Shown piece by piece: positions 1 to 7,346 of a stretch of DNA of 7,546 nucleotides. The translations under genes and the position numbers were made by a program. Source of the DNA: Methylococcaceae bacterium (GTDB lineage Bacteria > Pseudomonadota > Gammaproteobacteria > Methylococcales > Methylomonadaceae); contig JABFST010000183.1 in the NCBI GenBank assembly GCA_013140465.1, positions 1 through 7,546 of the forward strand. The letters are read 5' to 3'. Numbering within the stretch: the stretch's first letter is position 1; every line of letters starts with the position of its first letter. The notes under the pieces were generated by a model. The model was not told the origin of the DNA. It did no database searches and saw only the letters and a program-made list of their open reading frames with translations.

Positions 1-508
1 CTTAATGATAGGCCGCACCCCCGAATATTTGGGCAAAAAAATTACCGCGTTTGAAATCCAAATGGCTGCGCTGGTGATCCTAATCCCTGCCGCGCTAATT
101 TTAGGCGGCACGGCGATTGCCGTGTCTGTAGAAACAGGCAGGTCGGCGGTCGGCAATCCGGGTGCGCATGGCTTTAGCGAAATCTTGTACGCCTACACCT
201 CGGCGGCGGGTAATAACGGCAGTGCTTTTGGTGGGCTGAGTGCGAACTCGCTATTTTATAACCTCAGCCTAGCCGTGGTCATGTTAGCGGGTCGGTTTGG
301 CATTATCATCCCCGTGTTGGCATTGGCGGGGGCGTTAGCCGCCAAAAAATCCGTACCCAGTTCGGTCGGAACTTTACCCACCCATACGCCGTTGTTTGTG
401 ATGCTGTTAATCGGCACTATCGTGTTGGTGGGGGCGTTAACCTTTGTCCCTAGCTGGGTGTTAGGGCCGATTGCCGAACAGCTGATGGCGCAAGGAGTTT
501 CATTATGA
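1..508 (+). CDS. kdpA: KdpA, potassium-binding channel-like subunit of the KdpFABC pump (C-terminal part only)
   Basis: KdpA is the membrane subunit that selects and carries K+ in the KdpFABC high-affinity uptake pump. The gene enters from outside the window: the frame is open from base 2, and the ATG at position 5 is an internal Met ([12 protein letters not shown] is a conserved internal stretch of the family). About 168 residues are visible, against roughly 557 for the E. coli protein, so this is the last third. Visible marks are GNNGSAFGG (bases 209-235), matching the fourth selectivity-filter loop, and the family stretches [17 protein letters not shown] and [11 protein letters not shown]. 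Several hydrophobic membrane segments are present. Its TGA (506-508) overlaps the kdpB ATG as ATGA, implying translational coupling. The regulatory region and any kdpF lie upstream of the window. Identity is very secure. Confidence 0.97.
   Translation, partial: LMIGRTPEYLGKKITAFEIQMAALVILIPAALILGGTAIAVSVETGRSAVGNPGAHGFSEILYAYTSAAGNNGSAFGGLSANSLFYNLSLAVVMLAGRFGIIIPVLALAGALAAKKSVPSSVGTLPTHTPLFVMLLIGTIVLVGALTFVPSWVLGPIAEQLMAQGVSL
492..497 (+). promoter_or_regulatory. Ribosome binding site of kdpB
   Basis: AAGGAG lies seven bases before the kdpB ATG and inside the last codons of kdpA. It fixes the kdpB start at 505 and, with the ATGA overlap, supports coupled translation of the two pump subunits. 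Confidence 0.85.
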
Positions 509-2574
509 ACACACACCGTAATCCCCATGCCTTGTTTAATAAGGCGATTATGCAAGGTGCTTTGCTCGCCAGTGTGCGCAAGCTCAGCCCGCAACAACAA
601 TGGAAAAATCCGGTGATGTTTGTGGCGTATGTCGGCAGTCTGTTTATGACGGGCTTGTGCGTTTGGACACTGCTGACCACCCCGCAAGCCCCCGTGCGGT
701 TTATGCTGGCGGTAACATTTTGGCTGTGGTTTACGGTGCTTTTTGCCAATTTTGCCGAAAGCATCGCCGAAGGCCGCAGCAAAGCCCAAGCCGCCGCCTT
801 GCGCAGCGCCAAACGCGACATCATGGCCTTAAAGTTGGCTGAACCCCGTTACGGCGCAGCGACTGAAAGCGTTGCCAGCACCTTGTTACGGCGCGATGAC
901 CTGGTGTTGGTGGAAGCCAACGCGTTTATCCCGGCCGATGGCGAAGTGGTGGTAGGGGCTGCCAGCGTTGATGAAAGTGCGATTACGGGCGAGAGCGCAC
1001 CCGTCATCCGCGAATCCGGTGGCGATTTTTCATCAGTCACGGGCGGCACTAAAGTGTTGTCCGACTGGTTGATTATCCGTATCACCGCCAATCCCGGCGA
1101 AGCCTTTTTAGACCGCATGATTGCGATGGTCGAAAACGCCGCCCGCCAAAAAACCCCGAATGAAATCGCCTTAACATTGTTATTGGTGGCCTTAACGCTG
1201 ATTTTCTTGCTATCTACCGTCGCCTTGCTGCCGTTTTCGCTGTACAGCGTGGCGACCGCAAACGCAGGTACGCCTATTTCGCTGACGGTCTTAGTGGCCT
1301 TATTGGTGTGCCTGATACCCACGACTATCGGCGGTTTGTTGTCGGCAGTCGGTGTGGCGGGCATAGGCCGAATGATGCAAAAGAATGTGATCGCCACCTC
1401 AGGACGTGCGATTGAGGCGGCGGGCGATGTCGATGTGTTGTTGCTGGATAAAACCGGAACCATCACCTTAGGCAACCGCCAAGCCAGCGCCTTTTTGCCT
1501 GTAGGCGATTGCAGCGAACTCGCGTTGGCAGAAGCCGCACAACTCGCCACGCTGGCGGATGAAACCCCCGAAGGCCGCAGCATTATTATCTTGGCTAAGC
1601 AAAAGTTCGCCATCCGTGAATGCAATATCCATGACTTGGGGGCGACGTTTATTCCGTTTAGTGCGCAAACCCGCATGAGTGGCGTTGATATAGGCCCGCG
1701 CCAAATCCGTAAAGGCGCGGTCGATGCGATCCGCCGTTATGTGCTGGATCAACATGCGCATTTTCCTGACGAAGCGGTGCAGATTGCCGATCAGGTGGCA
1801 CGCCGTGGCAGCACACCGTTATTGGTCGCGGAAGGCGGCACGGTGTTGGGGGTGATTGAATTAAAAGACACCGTAAAAGGCGGCATTAAAGAACGCTTTG
1901 TAGAATTGCGGCGCATGGGCATTAAGACCATTATGATTACCGGCGACAACCGCCTGACCGCCGCCGCCATTGCCGCCGAAGCGGGCGTAGATGACTTTTT
2001 GGCCGAAGCCACCCCCGAAGCCAAACTTAAGCTCATTCGTGCGCAACAAGCCGAAGGCCGTTTAGTGGCAATGACCGGAGACGGCACTAACGATGCCCCC
2101 GCCTTGGCGCAAGCCGATGTCGCAGTGGCGATGAATTCAGGCACGCAAGCCGCGAAAGAAGCGGGCAATATGGTGGACTTGGATTCCAACCCCACCAAGC
2201 TGATTGAAATCGTGGAAACAGGCAAGCAAATGTTGATGACACGCGGCGCCTTGACTACGTTTAGTTTAGCCAACGATGTCGCCAAATATTTTGCGATCGT
2301 CCCCGCCGCGTTTGCCAGCACTTATCCGGCATTGAAGGTGCTGGACATTATGGCCTTGAGCAGCCCGGATCATGCAATCTTAGCAGCGGTAATCTTCAAC
2401 GCCCTGATTATTGTCGCGTTGATACCTTTAGCCTTAAAAGGCGTGGCTTACCATGCGCAAAGCGCGGCGGTGTTGTTGCGCAATAATTTGTTGATTTATG
2501 GCGGTGGTGGCTTAATCGTCCCGTTTATAGGCATCAAACTCATCGATATGGGTTTGGTGTGGTTAGCGTTTTAA
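505..2574 (+). CDS. kdpB: KdpB, P-type ATPase catalytic subunit of the K+ pump
   Basis: KdpB hydrolyses ATP to drive K+ import through KdpA at the inner membrane. It has 689 residues (E. coli about 682), and its key residues run about eight positions later than in E. coli. Seen in order: N-terminal membrane helices; TGES actuator loop at 161-164, whose Ser164 corresponds to the Ser162 known to be phosphorylated for inhibition in E. coli; CLIPTT membrane motif at 269-274; DKTGT with catalytic Asp315; nucleotide-binding FSAQTRMSG and the RKGA lysine; [17 protein letters not shown] with Asp526 and Asp530; and NDVAKYF with Asp591 and Lys594, the charged pair in membrane helix 5 used in coupling to transport. 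All expected catalytic residues are present, so the enzyme should be active. A small variation is SPDHA near the C-terminus, where I recall SPDSA in E. coli. The start is set by a good Shine-Dalgarno site. kdpC follows after 16 bases. Confidence 0.98.
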   Translation: MNTHRNPHALFNKAIMQGALLASVRKLSPQQQWKNPVMFVAYVGSLFMTGLCVWTLLTTPQAPVRFMLAVTFWLWFTVLFANFAESIAEGRSKAQAAALRSAKRDIMALKLAEPRYGAATESVASTLLRRDDLVLVEANAFIPADGEVVVGAASVDESAITGESAPVIRESGGDFSSVTGGTKVLSDWLIIRITANPGEAFLDRMIAMVENAARQKTPNEIALTLLLVALTLIFLLSTVALLPFSLYSVATANAGTPISLTVLVALLVCLIPTTIGGLLSAVGVAGIGRMMQKNVIATSGRAIEAAGDVDVLLLDKTGTITLGNRQASAFLPVGDCSELALAEAAQLATLADETPEGRSIIILAKQKFAIRECNIHDLGATFIPFSAQTRMSGVDIGPRQIRKGAVDAIRRYVLDQHAHFPDEAVQIADQVARRGSTPLLVAEGGTVLGVIELKDTVKGGIKERFVELRRMGIKTIMITGDNRLTAAAIAAEAGVDDFLAEATPEAKLKLIRAQQAEGRLVAMTGDGTNDAPALAQADVAVAMNSGTQAAKEAGNMVDLDSNPTKLIEIVETGKQMLMTRGALTTFSLANDVAKYFAIVPAAFASTYPALKVLDIMALSSPDHAILAAVIFNALIIVALIPLALKGVAYHAQSAAVLLRNNLLIYGGGGLIVPFIGIKLIDMGLVWLAF

Positions 2575-2580
2575 CTGCCT

Positions 2581-2584
2581 GGAG
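2581..2584 (+). promoter_or_regulatory. Ribosome binding site of kdpC
   Basis: GGAG lies six bases before the kdpC ATG, in the short gap after the kdpB TAA. It supports the start at 2591. Confidence 0.7.
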
Positions 2585-2590
2585 TAGCTG

Positions 2591-3172
2591 ATGTTAAAGA
2601 CCATAAAACCTGCATTACTGATGTTATTGAGTTTTACCGTGCTAACAGGCGGTGTGTATCCTGTCGTGGTGACTTGCTTGGCGCAAACGTTTTTTCCTCA
2701 TCAAGCCAACGGCAGTTTGTTGGTGGAAAACGGGCAAGTGCGCGGGTCTGAACTACTAGGGCAACAATTTAGCCGTCCTGAGTATTTCTGGGGACGGCTC
2801 AGCAGCACTAGCCCTACGCCTTATAATGCCGCCGCGTCCAGTGGTTCTAACTTAGGCCCGCACAATCCGGCGCGGTTTGCCGCCAGCAAAGTGCGCATCG
2901 ATGCTTTGCACGCGGCTGACTCCAGCAACACCTTAGCCATCCCCGTGGATTTGGTGACAGCAACAGGCAGTGGATTAGACCCACATATCAGCCCCGCCGC
3001 TGCGGTTTACCAAATCCAACGCATTGCCACGACGCGGCATATACCCCTATCGCAACTACAAACACTGGTCGCGCAGTTTACCGAAGCTAGGCAATGGGGC
3101 GTGCTAGGCGAGCCGCGCGTGAATGTCCTTAAACTCAATCTGGCCTTAGCCAGCCTCAAGGCCACGCAGTAA
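2591..3172 (+). CDS. kdpC: KdpC, accessory subunit of the K+-transporting ATPase
   Basis: KdpC is a single-pass membrane protein of the KdpFABC complex. It is required for assembly and is thought to increase the apparent nucleotide affinity of KdpB. The product has 193 residues, close to the 190 of E. coli. One N-terminal membrane segment spans about residues 8-31, with TGGVYPVVVT typical of the family. The soluble part carries the family signatures FSRPEYFWGRLSST (60-73), YNAAASSGSNLGP (78-90) and LVTATGSGLDPHISPAAA (starting near 121). Nothing appears missing or broken. The gene starts 16 bases after kdpB and ends five bases before kdpD, as expected in a kdpABCDE operon. Identity is very secure. 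Confidence 0.97.
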   Translation: MLKTIKPALLMLLSFTVLTGGVYPVVVTCLAQTFFPHQANGSLLVENGQVRGSELLGQQFSRPEYFWGRLSSTSPTPYNAAASSGSNLGPHNPARFAASKVRIDALHAADSSNTLAIPVDLVTATGSGLDPHISPAAAVYQIQRIATTRHIPLSQLQTLVAQFTEARQWGVLGEPRVNVLKLNLALASLKATQ

Positions 3173-3177
3173 CGCCT

Positions 3178-5127
3178 ATGAACAGTACCCGACCCGATCC
3201 TGATGCCTTGTTGGCGCGCGTGGCACGCGCAGAAAACCAGCGTAACAAAGGCCAGCTAAAAATATTTTTTGGTGCGGCGGCTGGCGTGGGCAAAACCTAC
3301 GCGATGTTGTTGGCGGCAAAAGCCAAACTGGCCGAAGGTGTTGATGTGGTCGTGGGTTTGGTAGAAACCCATGCCCGCCAAGAAACCATCGCCGTACTGC
3401 AAGGCTTGGAAGTGTTGCCGCCCAAGCTGGTGCAGCATCGGCATACCGTGCAACGCGAATTTGATTTGGATGGCACGCTCAAACGCCGCCCGCGCTTGGT
3501 TTTGGTCGATGAATTGGCGCACAGTAACGCGCCCGGTTGTCGGCATCCCAAACGCTGGCAAGATATTGAAGAATTGCTGAATGCAGGTATTGATGTTTAT
3601 AGCACGCTCAACGTGCAGCACTTGGCTAGCCTGAACGATGATGTCAGCCAAGTGACGGGCATACACGTCAGGGAAACCGTGCCTGATACCGTGTTTGAGC
3701 TAGCCAATGAAGTTGAACTGGTGGATTTGCCGCCGGATGAATTGTTGACGCGCCTTAAAGAAGGCAAAATCTATATGCCCCAACAGGCCGAACAGGCATT
3801 GGGGCATTTTTTCCGCAAAGGCAATTTGATCGCCTTGCGCGAGTTGTCGCTACGGCTGACAGCTGACCGTGTCGATGCGCAAATGCAGGATTACCGCGAT
3901 GACCACGCCATCCAAGAAATTTGGCAAGTCGGCGAACGCATTTTAGTGTGCATAGGCGCAAATCCGATAGCCGAACGTTTAGTGCGTGCGGGCAAACGTT
4001 TGGCTACCAGCTTACATGCGCAATGGTTGGTGATTTATGTAGAAACCCCAGAACTGCAACGCTTGCCCGCCGAACGCCGCGATGAAGTGCTGCGGGTGTT
4101 GCGCTATGCCGAACAATTGGGTGCCAAAACAGTCGCCTTATCGGGTACGGACATGAGCAAAACCATCCTGACTTTTGCCAATAGCCGCAACATCAGCAAA
4201 ATAGTGTTGGGCAAGCCCCAGCGTCGGGGTTGGCGGCGGTGGTTGTTAGGTTCGGTGGTGGACACCCTCATCAGCGAAGCCCACGACATTAACGTCTATC
4301 TATTAGGTAGCCCGCGCCCCAACGACCGCAACAAACCCCAAAAATTAGGCTTCAGTTATCCGTGGGGCAGTGCCAAACGCAATTGGCGCAATGTCTTGTG
4401 GGCGGCGTTAATGACTGCGGGCAGCACCTCGGTGGCATGGCTGATGTCGGGGCGGTTTGAGTTGGCGAACTTGGTCATGGTGTATCTGCTCGGCGTGGTG
4501 TTTATTGCCACCCGCTTGGGGCGTGAAGCGGCGGTGATGACATCGGTGCTGAGCGTGGCGACGTTCGATTTCTTTTTCGTCAATCCAGTACATACCTTTG
4601 CCGTCGCAGATGCGCAATATTTAGTCACTTTTGCGATTATGTTATTGGTTGCGTTCGTAATTAGCCATTTGACCAGCAATATGCGCTCGCAAGCCAAAGT
4701 GGCATCCCACCGCGAACGCCGTGCCAACGTGTTATACGCCTTAAGCGAACAATTGGCGGCTAGCCGCACCTTAACCGACACCGCGCTGATAGCCGCCAAA
4801 CAGCTACAAAATGAATTTGGCGGCAGCAATGTGGTGTTGTTGCCAGATGCCGACGGACGCTTGGCCTACCCTAAAGATCCGCCAATTGCCGAATCCTTGC
4901 AAGGCTGCGACCTGAGTGTGGCGCAATGGGTGTTTGACCACGGACAAATGGCGGGGCAAGGTACCGACACCTTGCCGGGTGCGGATGCGGTGTTTTTTCC
5001 ACTGCTGGGCTTTCGCGGGCGGGTAGGCGTGTTGGCGATGCGGCCCGCCAATTTGCGGCGGGTGTTTTTGCCCGAACAACGCCGCTTGCTGGACACTTTC
5101 ACCAGCCAAATCGCGCAAACCATATAA
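3178..5127 (+). CDS. kdpD: KdpD, N-terminal sensor part (KdpD, Usp, four-helix membrane and GAF domains), ended by an in-frame stop
   Basis: This is the input half of the KdpD sensor kinase, which monitors K+ and turgor-related signals and controls phosphorylation of KdpE. Domains in order: cytoplasmic KdpD domain with Walker A GAAAGVGKT (32-40) and Walker B-like LVLVDELAHSN (Asp111-Glu112); Usp-like domain (about 252-370, ERILVCIGANP to INVYLLG); four membrane helices of the DUF4118 type (about 402-505) followed by an Arg-rich stretch (RSQAKVASHRERR); and a GAF-like domain (about 520-645, including AQWVFDHGQMAGQGTDTLPG). It stops at TAA 5125-5127 after QIAQTI, where intact KdpD proteins usually continue with ERxRLAEEA. 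The downstream gene continues in the same frame, so this is one gene split by one stop codon, not a frameshift. The HisKA and ATPase domains are on the next entry. No clear Shine-Dalgarno site precedes the ATG, five bases after the kdpC stop, so coupling is likely. Alternatives to mutation are a sequencing error or a genuinely split kinase. Confidence 0.93.
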   Translation: MNSTRPDPDALLARVARAENQRNKGQLKIFFGAAAGVGKTYAMLLAAKAKLAEGVDVVVGLVETHARQETIAVLQGLEVLPPKLVQHRHTVQREFDLDGTLKRRPRLVLVDELAHSNAPGCRHPKRWQDIEELLNAGIDVYSTLNVQHLASLNDDVSQVTGIHVRETVPDTVFELANEVELVDLPPDELLTRLKEGKIYMPQQAEQALGHFFRKGNLIALRELSLRLTADRVDAQMQDYRDDHAIQEIWQVGERILVCIGANPIAERLVRAGKRLATSLHAQWLVIYVETPELQRLPAERRDEVLRVLRYAEQLGAKTVALSGTDMSKTILTFANSRNISKIVLGKPQRRGWRRWLLGSVVDTLISEAHDINVYLLGSPRPNDRNKPQKLGFSYPWGSAKRNWRNVLWAALMTAGSTSVAWLMSGRFELANLVMVYLLGVVFIATRLGREAAVMTSVLSVATFDFFFVNPVHTFAVADAQYLVTFAIMLLVAFVISHLTSNMRSQAKVASHRERRANVLYALSEQLAASRTLTDTALIAAKQLQNEFGGSNVVLLPDADGRLAYPKDPPIAESLQGCDLSVAQWVFDHGQMAGQGTDTLPGADAVFFPLLGFRGRVGVLAMRPANLRRVFLPEQRRLLDTFTSQIAQTI

Positions 5128-5130
5128 CGC

Positions 5131-5883
5131 GTGCGGCTCGCCGAAGAAGCCCAGCAAGCGCAGCTAAGCATGACTTCCGAACGCTTACGCAACACTTTAT
5201 TAAGCGCTATTTCCCACGATTTGCGCACGCCGTTGGCAACCATAGTCGGCGCCGCCAGCTCCCTAGTCGAACAAGATGCACCGCTTAGTGCAGCAGACCA
5301 ACGCGAGTTAAGCCTCACCATATACGAAGAAGCTTTGCGCATGTCCGACTTGTGCAACAATATTTTGGATATGGCGCGTTTGGATGCTGGCCCTATCACG
5401 CTCAATCGGCAATGGTATCCGCTAGCCGAAATTATCGGCAGTGCTTTACACAAGCTGCATAAACGCTTGGCAGACCGCACGGTAAAAACCCAATTGCCAG
5501 AAGGTTTGTGCTGGGTGCATTTAGATGCCGCGCTAATCGAACAAGTGCTGGTGAATTTGTTGGAAAACGCCTGTAAATACACGCCAGCGGGCAGCCCTAT
5601 CGACATTAGCGCCAAACACACCGACAACATGCTAAAAGTGACGGTTGCCGACCGGGGCTTAGGCATACCCGCAGGTGAAGAAGAAAAACTGTTCGCCAAG
5701 TTTTACCGCTTGCACCAAGAACACGCCCAAAGCGGCGTGGGCTTAGGCTTGGCGATAGGCAAAGCCATCGTTATCGCCCACGGCGGTTTGATTGGCGCGG
5801 AAAATCGGCCCGGCGGCGGGGCGCAGTTCTTTTTCCTGTTGCCAGAAACAGAAAACCCACCGCAAATGCCTAGCGATGAATAA
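5131..5883 (+). CDS. kdpD: KdpD, C-terminal histidine kinase part (HisKA and HATPase), separated by a stop codon
   Basis: This is the catalytic half of KdpD, in frame with the sensor half and one codon (CGC) after its TAA. If translated separately it would use GTG at 5131 (250 residues) or ATG at 5170; neither has a visible Shine-Dalgarno site. Seen: coiled region RLAEEAQQAQL; H-box SAISHDLRTPLA with phosphoacceptor His29 (His680 if the stop were read through; E. coli His673); N-box NLLENACKYTP; G1 box DRGLGIP; F-box KLFAKFYR; and G2 box GVGLGLAIGKAIV. All catalytic boxes are intact and show no further damage, so the interruption is either recent, an artefact, or tolerated. The product has no membrane segment, so on its own it would be a soluble kinase without sensor input. 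Its end overlaps the kdpE start by eight bases. The family is certain; whether it is expressed is uncertain. Confidence 0.9.
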   Translation: MRLAEEAQQAQLSMTSERLRNTLLSAISHDLRTPLATIVGAASSLVEQDAPLSAADQRELSLTIYEEALRMSDLCNNILDMARLDAGPITLNRQWYPLAEIIGSALHKLHKRLADRTVKTQLPEGLCWVHLDAALIEQVLVNLLENACKYTPAGSPIDISAKHTDNMLKVTVADRGLGIPAGEEEKLFAKFYRLHQEHAQSGVGLGLAIGKAIVIAHGGLIGAENRPGGGAQFFFLLPETENPPQMPSDE

Positions 5884-6571
5884 TCCCAAAGCCGTTATTG
5901 TCATCATTGAAGATGATCCGCAAATCTGCCGATTCTTGCGCACCAGTTTAAGCGCGCAAGGTTTCCAACTGTTTGTGGCCAGCACCGGACAACGCGGCTT
6001 GGTGGAAATTGGCGTGCGCAAACCCGATTTGGTCATCTTAGATTTGGGTTTGCCGGATATGGATGGTTTGCAGGTAATCCGTAAACTGCGGGAATGGTCA
6101 GCTATCCCGTTGATCGTGTTGTCGGCACGCAGCGAAGAACACGAAAAAATCACCGCCCTAGACCAAGGCGCAGACGATTATTTAAGCAAACCGTTTAGTA
6201 TGGGCGAATTATTGGCGCGCATCCGCGTCGCCTTACGCCATGCCGCAAAACTAGGTGGCGACGGCGCAGAAACCGTGTTCCGCCTAGGCGGATTAGAAGT
6301 GGATTTGGTGCGCCGCAAAGTCCAATTAGAAGGCCAGGACATCCACCTGACCCCAATTGAATACCGCTTGCTGGCAGTGCTAGTCCACCACGCGGGCCAA
6401 GTGCTAACCCACAGGCAATTGCTGCTACAAGTCTGGGGCCCCCATTATGTCGAACACGCCCATTATGTACGGATATATATGGGCCAACTCCGACAAAAAC
6501 TAGAAACCGACCCCACCCATCCCCGCTATTTGCTGACTGAGTCGGGTATAGGTTATCGTTTGGCCGATTAG
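5876..6571 (+). CDS. kdpE: KdpE, OmpR-type response regulator of the kdp operon
   Basis: KdpE is the transcription factor phosphorylated by KdpD; phosphorylated KdpE activates the kdp pump promoter. The start at 5876 gives 231 residues (E. coli 225) beginning MNNPKAVIVIIEDDPQ. A longer frame opens at 5792, but its extra 28 residues are only an out-of-frame reading of kdpD. Receiver domain (about 5-120): acidic Asp13/Asp14, phosphoacceptor Asp56 in VILDLGLPDMDG, Ser83 in IVLSAR, and Lys105 in DDYLSKPF. Winged-helix DNA-binding domain (about 130-231): LTPIEYRLLAVL, the recognition region around HYVRIYMGQLRQKLE, and the C-terminal wing LLTESGIGYRL. The start overlaps the kdpD stop by eight bases and lacks an obvious ribosome site, which suggests coupled translation from kdpD. 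All key residues are present. Because KdpE looks intact, loss of KdpD function would leave it without its normal partner. Confidence 0.97.
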   Translation: MNNPKAVIVIIEDDPQICRFLRTSLSAQGFQLFVASTGQRGLVEIGVRKPDLVILDLGLPDMDGLQVIRKLREWSAIPLIVLSARSEEHEKITALDQGADDYLSKPFSMGELLARIRVALRHAAKLGGDGAETVFRLGGLEVDLVRRKVQLEGQDIHLTPIEYRLLAVLVHHAGQVLTHRQLLLQVWGPHYVEHAHYVRIYMGQLRQKLETDPTHPRYLLTESGIGYRLAD

Positions 6572-6612
6572 GGGGTTGGTTTGCGAACTTTGCGATTGAT
6601 TTTAGCAGGAGC

Positions 6613-6736
6613 ACTGTAGAGACGCGATTTATCGCGTCTGGATTTATAGCGTCTGGATTTATCGCGTCTGTATTATTTGCGTTTCCGTCAGCAATTGGGA
6701 TGCTATTGAAGACGCGATAAATCGCGTCTCTACAGT
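6613..6736. repeat. Perfect 27-base inverted repeat made of self-complementary units
   Basis: The left arm (6613-6639) and right arm (6710-6736) are exact reverse complements, separated by 70 bases. Each arm is itself a hairpin: AGACGCGAT, a two-base loop, then ATCGCGTCT (left 6620-6639). The region can therefore fold either as two small hairpins or as one long one. The right hairpin is followed, about 20 bases on, by a T-run (TTTTTTCCCC, from 6751), so it might also end kdp transcription, but the spacing is poor for a classical terminator. Similar GTAGAGACGCGAT palindromes are, from memory, dispersed in several bacterial genomes, notably cyanobacteria. I infer a dispersed, possibly mobile, non-coding repeat. 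Confidence 0.85.
6626..6670. repeat. Three tandem copies of a 15-base unit
   Basis: GATTTATCGCGTCTG occurs at 6626-6640, 6641-6655 and 6656-6670; the middle copy has A for C at its eighth base. The first copy is half of the left palindromic arm, so the array probably arose by slippage or duplication from that arm. Copy number could vary between strains. Confidence 0.85.
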
Positions 6737-6793
6737 CTCAATTATTAATTTTTTCCCCTTCCCAAGCAGAACCCGTAAGGCGTATGAATGTAG

Positions 6794-6938
6794 GGTGGAT
6801 TCGCCGCAAGGCAATCCACCATTTTGACGCGATGTTGCTACATTGGGCAACGCGCTGTAAGCAAAAGACGATGCTAAAAGCCCGCTAGCGATAACAAGCA
6901 TGGGAGCGTTTGGCGGATTGCTTAGCGACGAATCCGCC
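6794..6938. repeat. Pair of inverted REP-like hairpins (REPIN-like)
   Basis: Copy A (6794-6820) and copy B (6912-6938, inverted) are both 27 bases and agree at 22 positions when B is reverse-complemented. Each has 8-base arms: GGTGGATT/AATCCACC in A and GGCGGATT/AATCCGCC in B. In A the inner stem closes on a GCAA tetraloop with one bulged C. The copies are 91 bases apart. Two inverted REP sequences with a short spacer is the layout of REPINs, which in other bacteria are mobilised by RAYT transposases; no such gene is in this window. The family assignment is inference. Confidence 0.7.
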
Positions 6939-6986
6939 TTAGGGGTTGAAAAATCATAGTTTCCTTTTTTGTGTGATGATGTAATT

Positions 6987-7219
6987 TTACAAGGCCTGAT
7001 CCCGTGCATGTTGCACCGTCAAATGCGTTAAAAACTGCTCAACTTCCGCTGCCCCCATATCACGCGGATGCTTTTTGTCATGATACAAAGTAAAGCGCCT
7101 AATCCAGTCGGTATACGCTTGCTCGGTGCGAATACTGTAATGCTTCAAACGGATTTTTCCTCGTACTTGGTCGAGTAATTTAGGGGCTGGAGCAGGTTAT
7201 TTTTTGATGGGTCTTGCAT
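6987..7219 (-). pseudogene. Integron-type tyrosine recombinase (intI) relic, N-terminal domain only
   Basis: The - strand frame from 7196 to 6987 reads PAPAPKLLDQVRGKIRLKHY, then SIRTEQAYTDWIRRF, HPRDMGAAEVEQFLTHL and a TAA after ARDQAL. This is the N-terminal SAM-like DNA-binding domain of integron integrases; KHYSIRTEQAY and GAAEVExFLTHL are typical. Intact IntI proteins have about 320-340 residues and a catalytic domain with an RHRY set; here about 69 codons remain and nothing catalytic follows. The frame has an upstream stop (7197-7199) and no start codon. An ATG at 7217-7219 opens MQDPSKN in another frame and would join it after a small indel in the A-rich run, so the relic seems frameshifted at the start and truncated after LTV. 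Upstream -10-like and -35-like bases exist but are too weak to call. The product cannot recombine DNA. Confidence 0.8.
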
Positions 7220-7287
7220 TTTTTTTAGGATATACTAAAATCGGGCATGTAAATGATTTGAAAGTAATTTTACATTTTAAAAACCAT

Positions 7288-7334
7288 TTAGACAAATGAA
7301 TGACGTAATGTTTTACGTCGAATAGGATGTCTAA
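7288..7334. repeat. Two-stem hairpin beside the integrase relic
   Basis: The outer stem TTAGACA (7288-7294) pairs with TGTCTAA (7328-7334). The inner stem GACGTAA (7302-7308) pairs with TTACGTC (7313-7319) around a TGTT loop. Unpaired stretches of seven and eight bases lie between the stems. It sits in the AT-rich zone upstream of the intI relic, where integrons carry recombination sites, and could be a decayed attC- or attI-type structure. No T-run follows, so a terminator is unlikely. Confidence 0.6.
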
Positions 7335-7339
7335 TTATA

Positions 7340-7346
7340 GTTAGGC
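7340..7346 (+). other. Candidate integron core site GTTAGGC
   Basis: GTTAGGC fits the GTTRRRY core at which integron integrases exchange strands between G and T. It lies about 120 bases upstream of the intI relic start and just after the two-stem hairpin, so position and sequence agree with an attI or attC end. A seven-base match alone is common by chance; the call rests on context. Confidence 0.4.

Noticed and set aside
849..1676. Long open frame on the - strand inside kdpB (275 codons)
   Set aside because: It lies opposite kdpB, whose motifs are complete; the translation is low in recognisable motifs and is a mirror effect of codon use.
5125..5127. Programmed frameshift or recoded stop in kdpD
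   Set aside because: The frame is the same on both sides, so no frameshift is needed; no slippery sequence or selenocysteine-type signal is evident, and the codon is TAA.
4866..5699. Long open frame on the - strand across the kdpD split (277 codons)
   Set aside because: It is antisense to the GAF and kinase domains, which carry intact H, N, G1, F and G2 boxes; no ribosome site or motif supports it.
5792..5875. Upstream extension of kdpE to an ATG at 5792
   Set aside because: The extra 28 residues lie out of frame inside the kinase G2-box region of kdpD and have no family similarity; the KdpE receiver domain begins naturally from the ATG at 5876.
6195..6614. - strand frame overlapping the end of kdpE
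   Set aside because: The translation is Gly/Leu/Arg-rich without any known pattern and covers the KdpE DNA-binding domain in antisense.
6620..6738. CRISPR array
   Set aside because: The repeats are 15-base head-to-tail units or inverted palindromes without regular unique spacers, and no cas genes are present.
6710..6760. Rho-independent terminator after kdpE
   Set aside because: The hairpin is good, but the T-run starts about 20 bases after the stem, so a classical terminator cannot be called.
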